Positions 6,036-6,285 of a DNA stretch of 6,285 nt are shown one piece after another. The notes beneath the pieces were generated by a model. It worked only from the letters and a program-made list of their open reading frames with translations. It did no database searches and was not told where the DNA came from. The stretch covers positions 1 to 6,285 of the forward strand of contig JAGRAG010000290.1 of the NCBI GenBank assembly GCA_020435025.1. Reading direction: 5' to 3'. The translations under genes and the position numbers were made by a program. Numbering within the stretch: the first letter of the stretch is position 1; every line of letters starts with the position of its first letter. The stretch comes from Bdellovibrionales bacterium (GTDB taxonomy: Bacteria > Bdellovibrionota > Bdellovibrionia > Bdellovibrionales > UBA1609).

Positions 6036-6127
6036 GATCTCTGAATTCCTCGGTGGTTCAATAAACTAAATACGGGGAGACATTTCGGAAAACTAAGATA
6101 AGTGGTGGCTCGGGACGGAATTGAACC
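6036..6127. repeat. Direct repeat copy A (tRNA 3' end plus its downstream flank)
   Basis: The segment 6036-6119 recurs at 6205-6285. By hand alignment there are 5 substitutions and one 3-nt insertion (ACT at 6092-6094). Two blocks are identical: GGTGGTTCAATAAACTAAAT (6052-6071 and 6221-6240) and the 25 nt at 6095-6119 and 6261-6285. The period is 166-169 nt. Read on the minus strand, the unit starts with a tRNA 3' end and continues into its downstream flank. Copy A begins two bases after the stop codon of the receiver-Hpt gene. The tRNA-like part continues to 6127, but the window ends before this can be compared with copy B. Confidence 0.9.
6103..6127 (-). pseudogene. tRNA 3'-end remnant (T-arm, acceptor strand, CCA)
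   Basis: Read on the minus strand this is GG-TTCAATT-CCGTC-CCGAGCC-A-CCA: a canonical T-loop, the 3' T-stem strand, a seven-base acceptor strand, discriminator A and an encoded CCA. The upstream half is missing. The 5' T-stem strand continues as AAAGG, giving two mismatches where an intact tRNA would read GACGG, and no GGCTCGG acceptor partner, D-arm or anticodon arm is found before the next repeat. It is therefore a fragment left by duplication or integration. The isotype cannot be read without the anticodon. Confidence 0.75.
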
Positions 6128-6130
6128 TTT

Positions 6131-6170
6131 CACGAGCGCGATAAAATGCGTAGCATTTTGTTGCGACGTG
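6131..6170. other. Long hairpin between the two tRNA-end repeats
   Basis: AAAATGC (6143-6149) and GCATTTT (6153-6159) form a perfect stem with loop GTA. It extends outward through six more pairs, including two G-U, to 6137/6165. After a small internal loop, CACG (6131-6134) pairs with CGTG (6167-6170). The total is 17 base pairs. On the minus strand it lies directly upstream of the tRNA fragment. It could be an RNA structure, a processing site or a mobile-repeat palindrome. Confidence 0.6.
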
Positions 6171-6204
6171 CGAGTGAGAGTCCAAGCGAACGAAGAGAGC
6201 GCAG

Positions 6205-6285
6205 GATCTCGGAACTCCTCGGTGGTTCAATAAACTAAATACAGGGAGATATTTCGGCAAAAGATAAGTGGTGGCTCGGGACGGA
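6205..6285. repeat. Direct repeat copy B (cut by window end)
   Basis: This is the second copy of the unit described at 6036-6119, with the differences listed there. It runs to the last base of the window, so its true length and whether further copies follow are unknown. It lacks the ACT triplet found in copy A. Confidence 0.9.
6269..6285 (-). tRNA. 3' end of a minus-strand tRNA gene or second tRNA remnant (cut by window end)
   Basis: On the minus strand the last 17 bases read as the start of a T-loop, T-stem strand CCGTC, acceptor strand CCGAGCC, discriminator A and CCA, identical to the fragment in copy A. The rest lies beyond 6285. It is either the intact tRNA gene from which copy A was duplicated or another fragment; an intact gene should show GGCTCGG at its 5' end and GACGG before the T-loop. 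Confidence 0.45.

Noticed and set aside
6033..6042. Perfect 10-nt palindrome AGAGATCTCT over the stop codon of the receiver-Hpt gene
   Set aside because: It is short, has no loop or U-tract, and is only partly kept in repeat copy B, so it is most likely chance.
6035..6285. CRISPR array as an explanation for the direct repeats
   Set aside because: The units are about 80 nt long with only two copies seen, contain a tRNA 3' end, and no cas gene is present.

Overview
The window comes from a bacterial chromosome with moderately low G+C and tightly packed genes, all read on the + strand. The genes are a membrane-linked Ser/Thr kinase with a PEGA domain, uppP, a transsulfuration-type PLP enzyme, a lipoprotein, a sigma-28-like protein and a receiver-Hpt phosphorelay protein. 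This mix fits a Gram-negative of the Bdellovibrionota/Deltaproteobacteria kind. That placement is an inference from gene style only, because no phylogenetic marker is complete here.

Layout: (1) Positions 1-878 hold the 3' part of a kinase gene. Its N-lobe lies outside the window, and its C-terminus has one membrane helix followed by a PEGA domain. (2) Positions 879-1075 are an intergenic stretch rich in small inverted repeats. (3) uppP, the undecaprenyl-pyrophosphate phosphatase gene, covers 1076-1909. (4) Positions 2034-3834 are a compact three-gene operon: a 68-aa protein of unknown function, a cystathionine gamma-lyase/synthase family enzyme overlapping it by 4 nt, and after 8 nt a cysteine-rich lipoprotein with a GTG start. 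(5) Positions 3835-4106 are a leader region with a possible terminator, a perfect TATAAT box and a strong 22-nt hairpin. (6) Positions 4107-5120 encode a sigma-28/sigma-70-like protein that begins with a clear signal peptide or membrane anchor, which is very unexpected for a sigma factor. (7) Positions 5252-6034 encode a receiver plus Hpt phosphorelay protein behind its own candidate promoter. (8) Positions 6036-6285 hold a direct repeat of about 167 nt period. Each copy contains the 3' end of a minus-strand tRNA gene plus its downstream flank. The first tRNA end is a remnant and the second runs off the window.

The strongest leads are the sigma-like protein with an export or anchor signal and the tRNA-3'-end repeats. 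The repeats recall the tRNA-3'-end repeats behind tyrT in Escherichia coli and also the duplicated attachment sites of integrated islands. The kinase, sigma-like protein and receiver-Hpt protein are all signalling genes, but nothing in the sequence shows that they act in one pathway.
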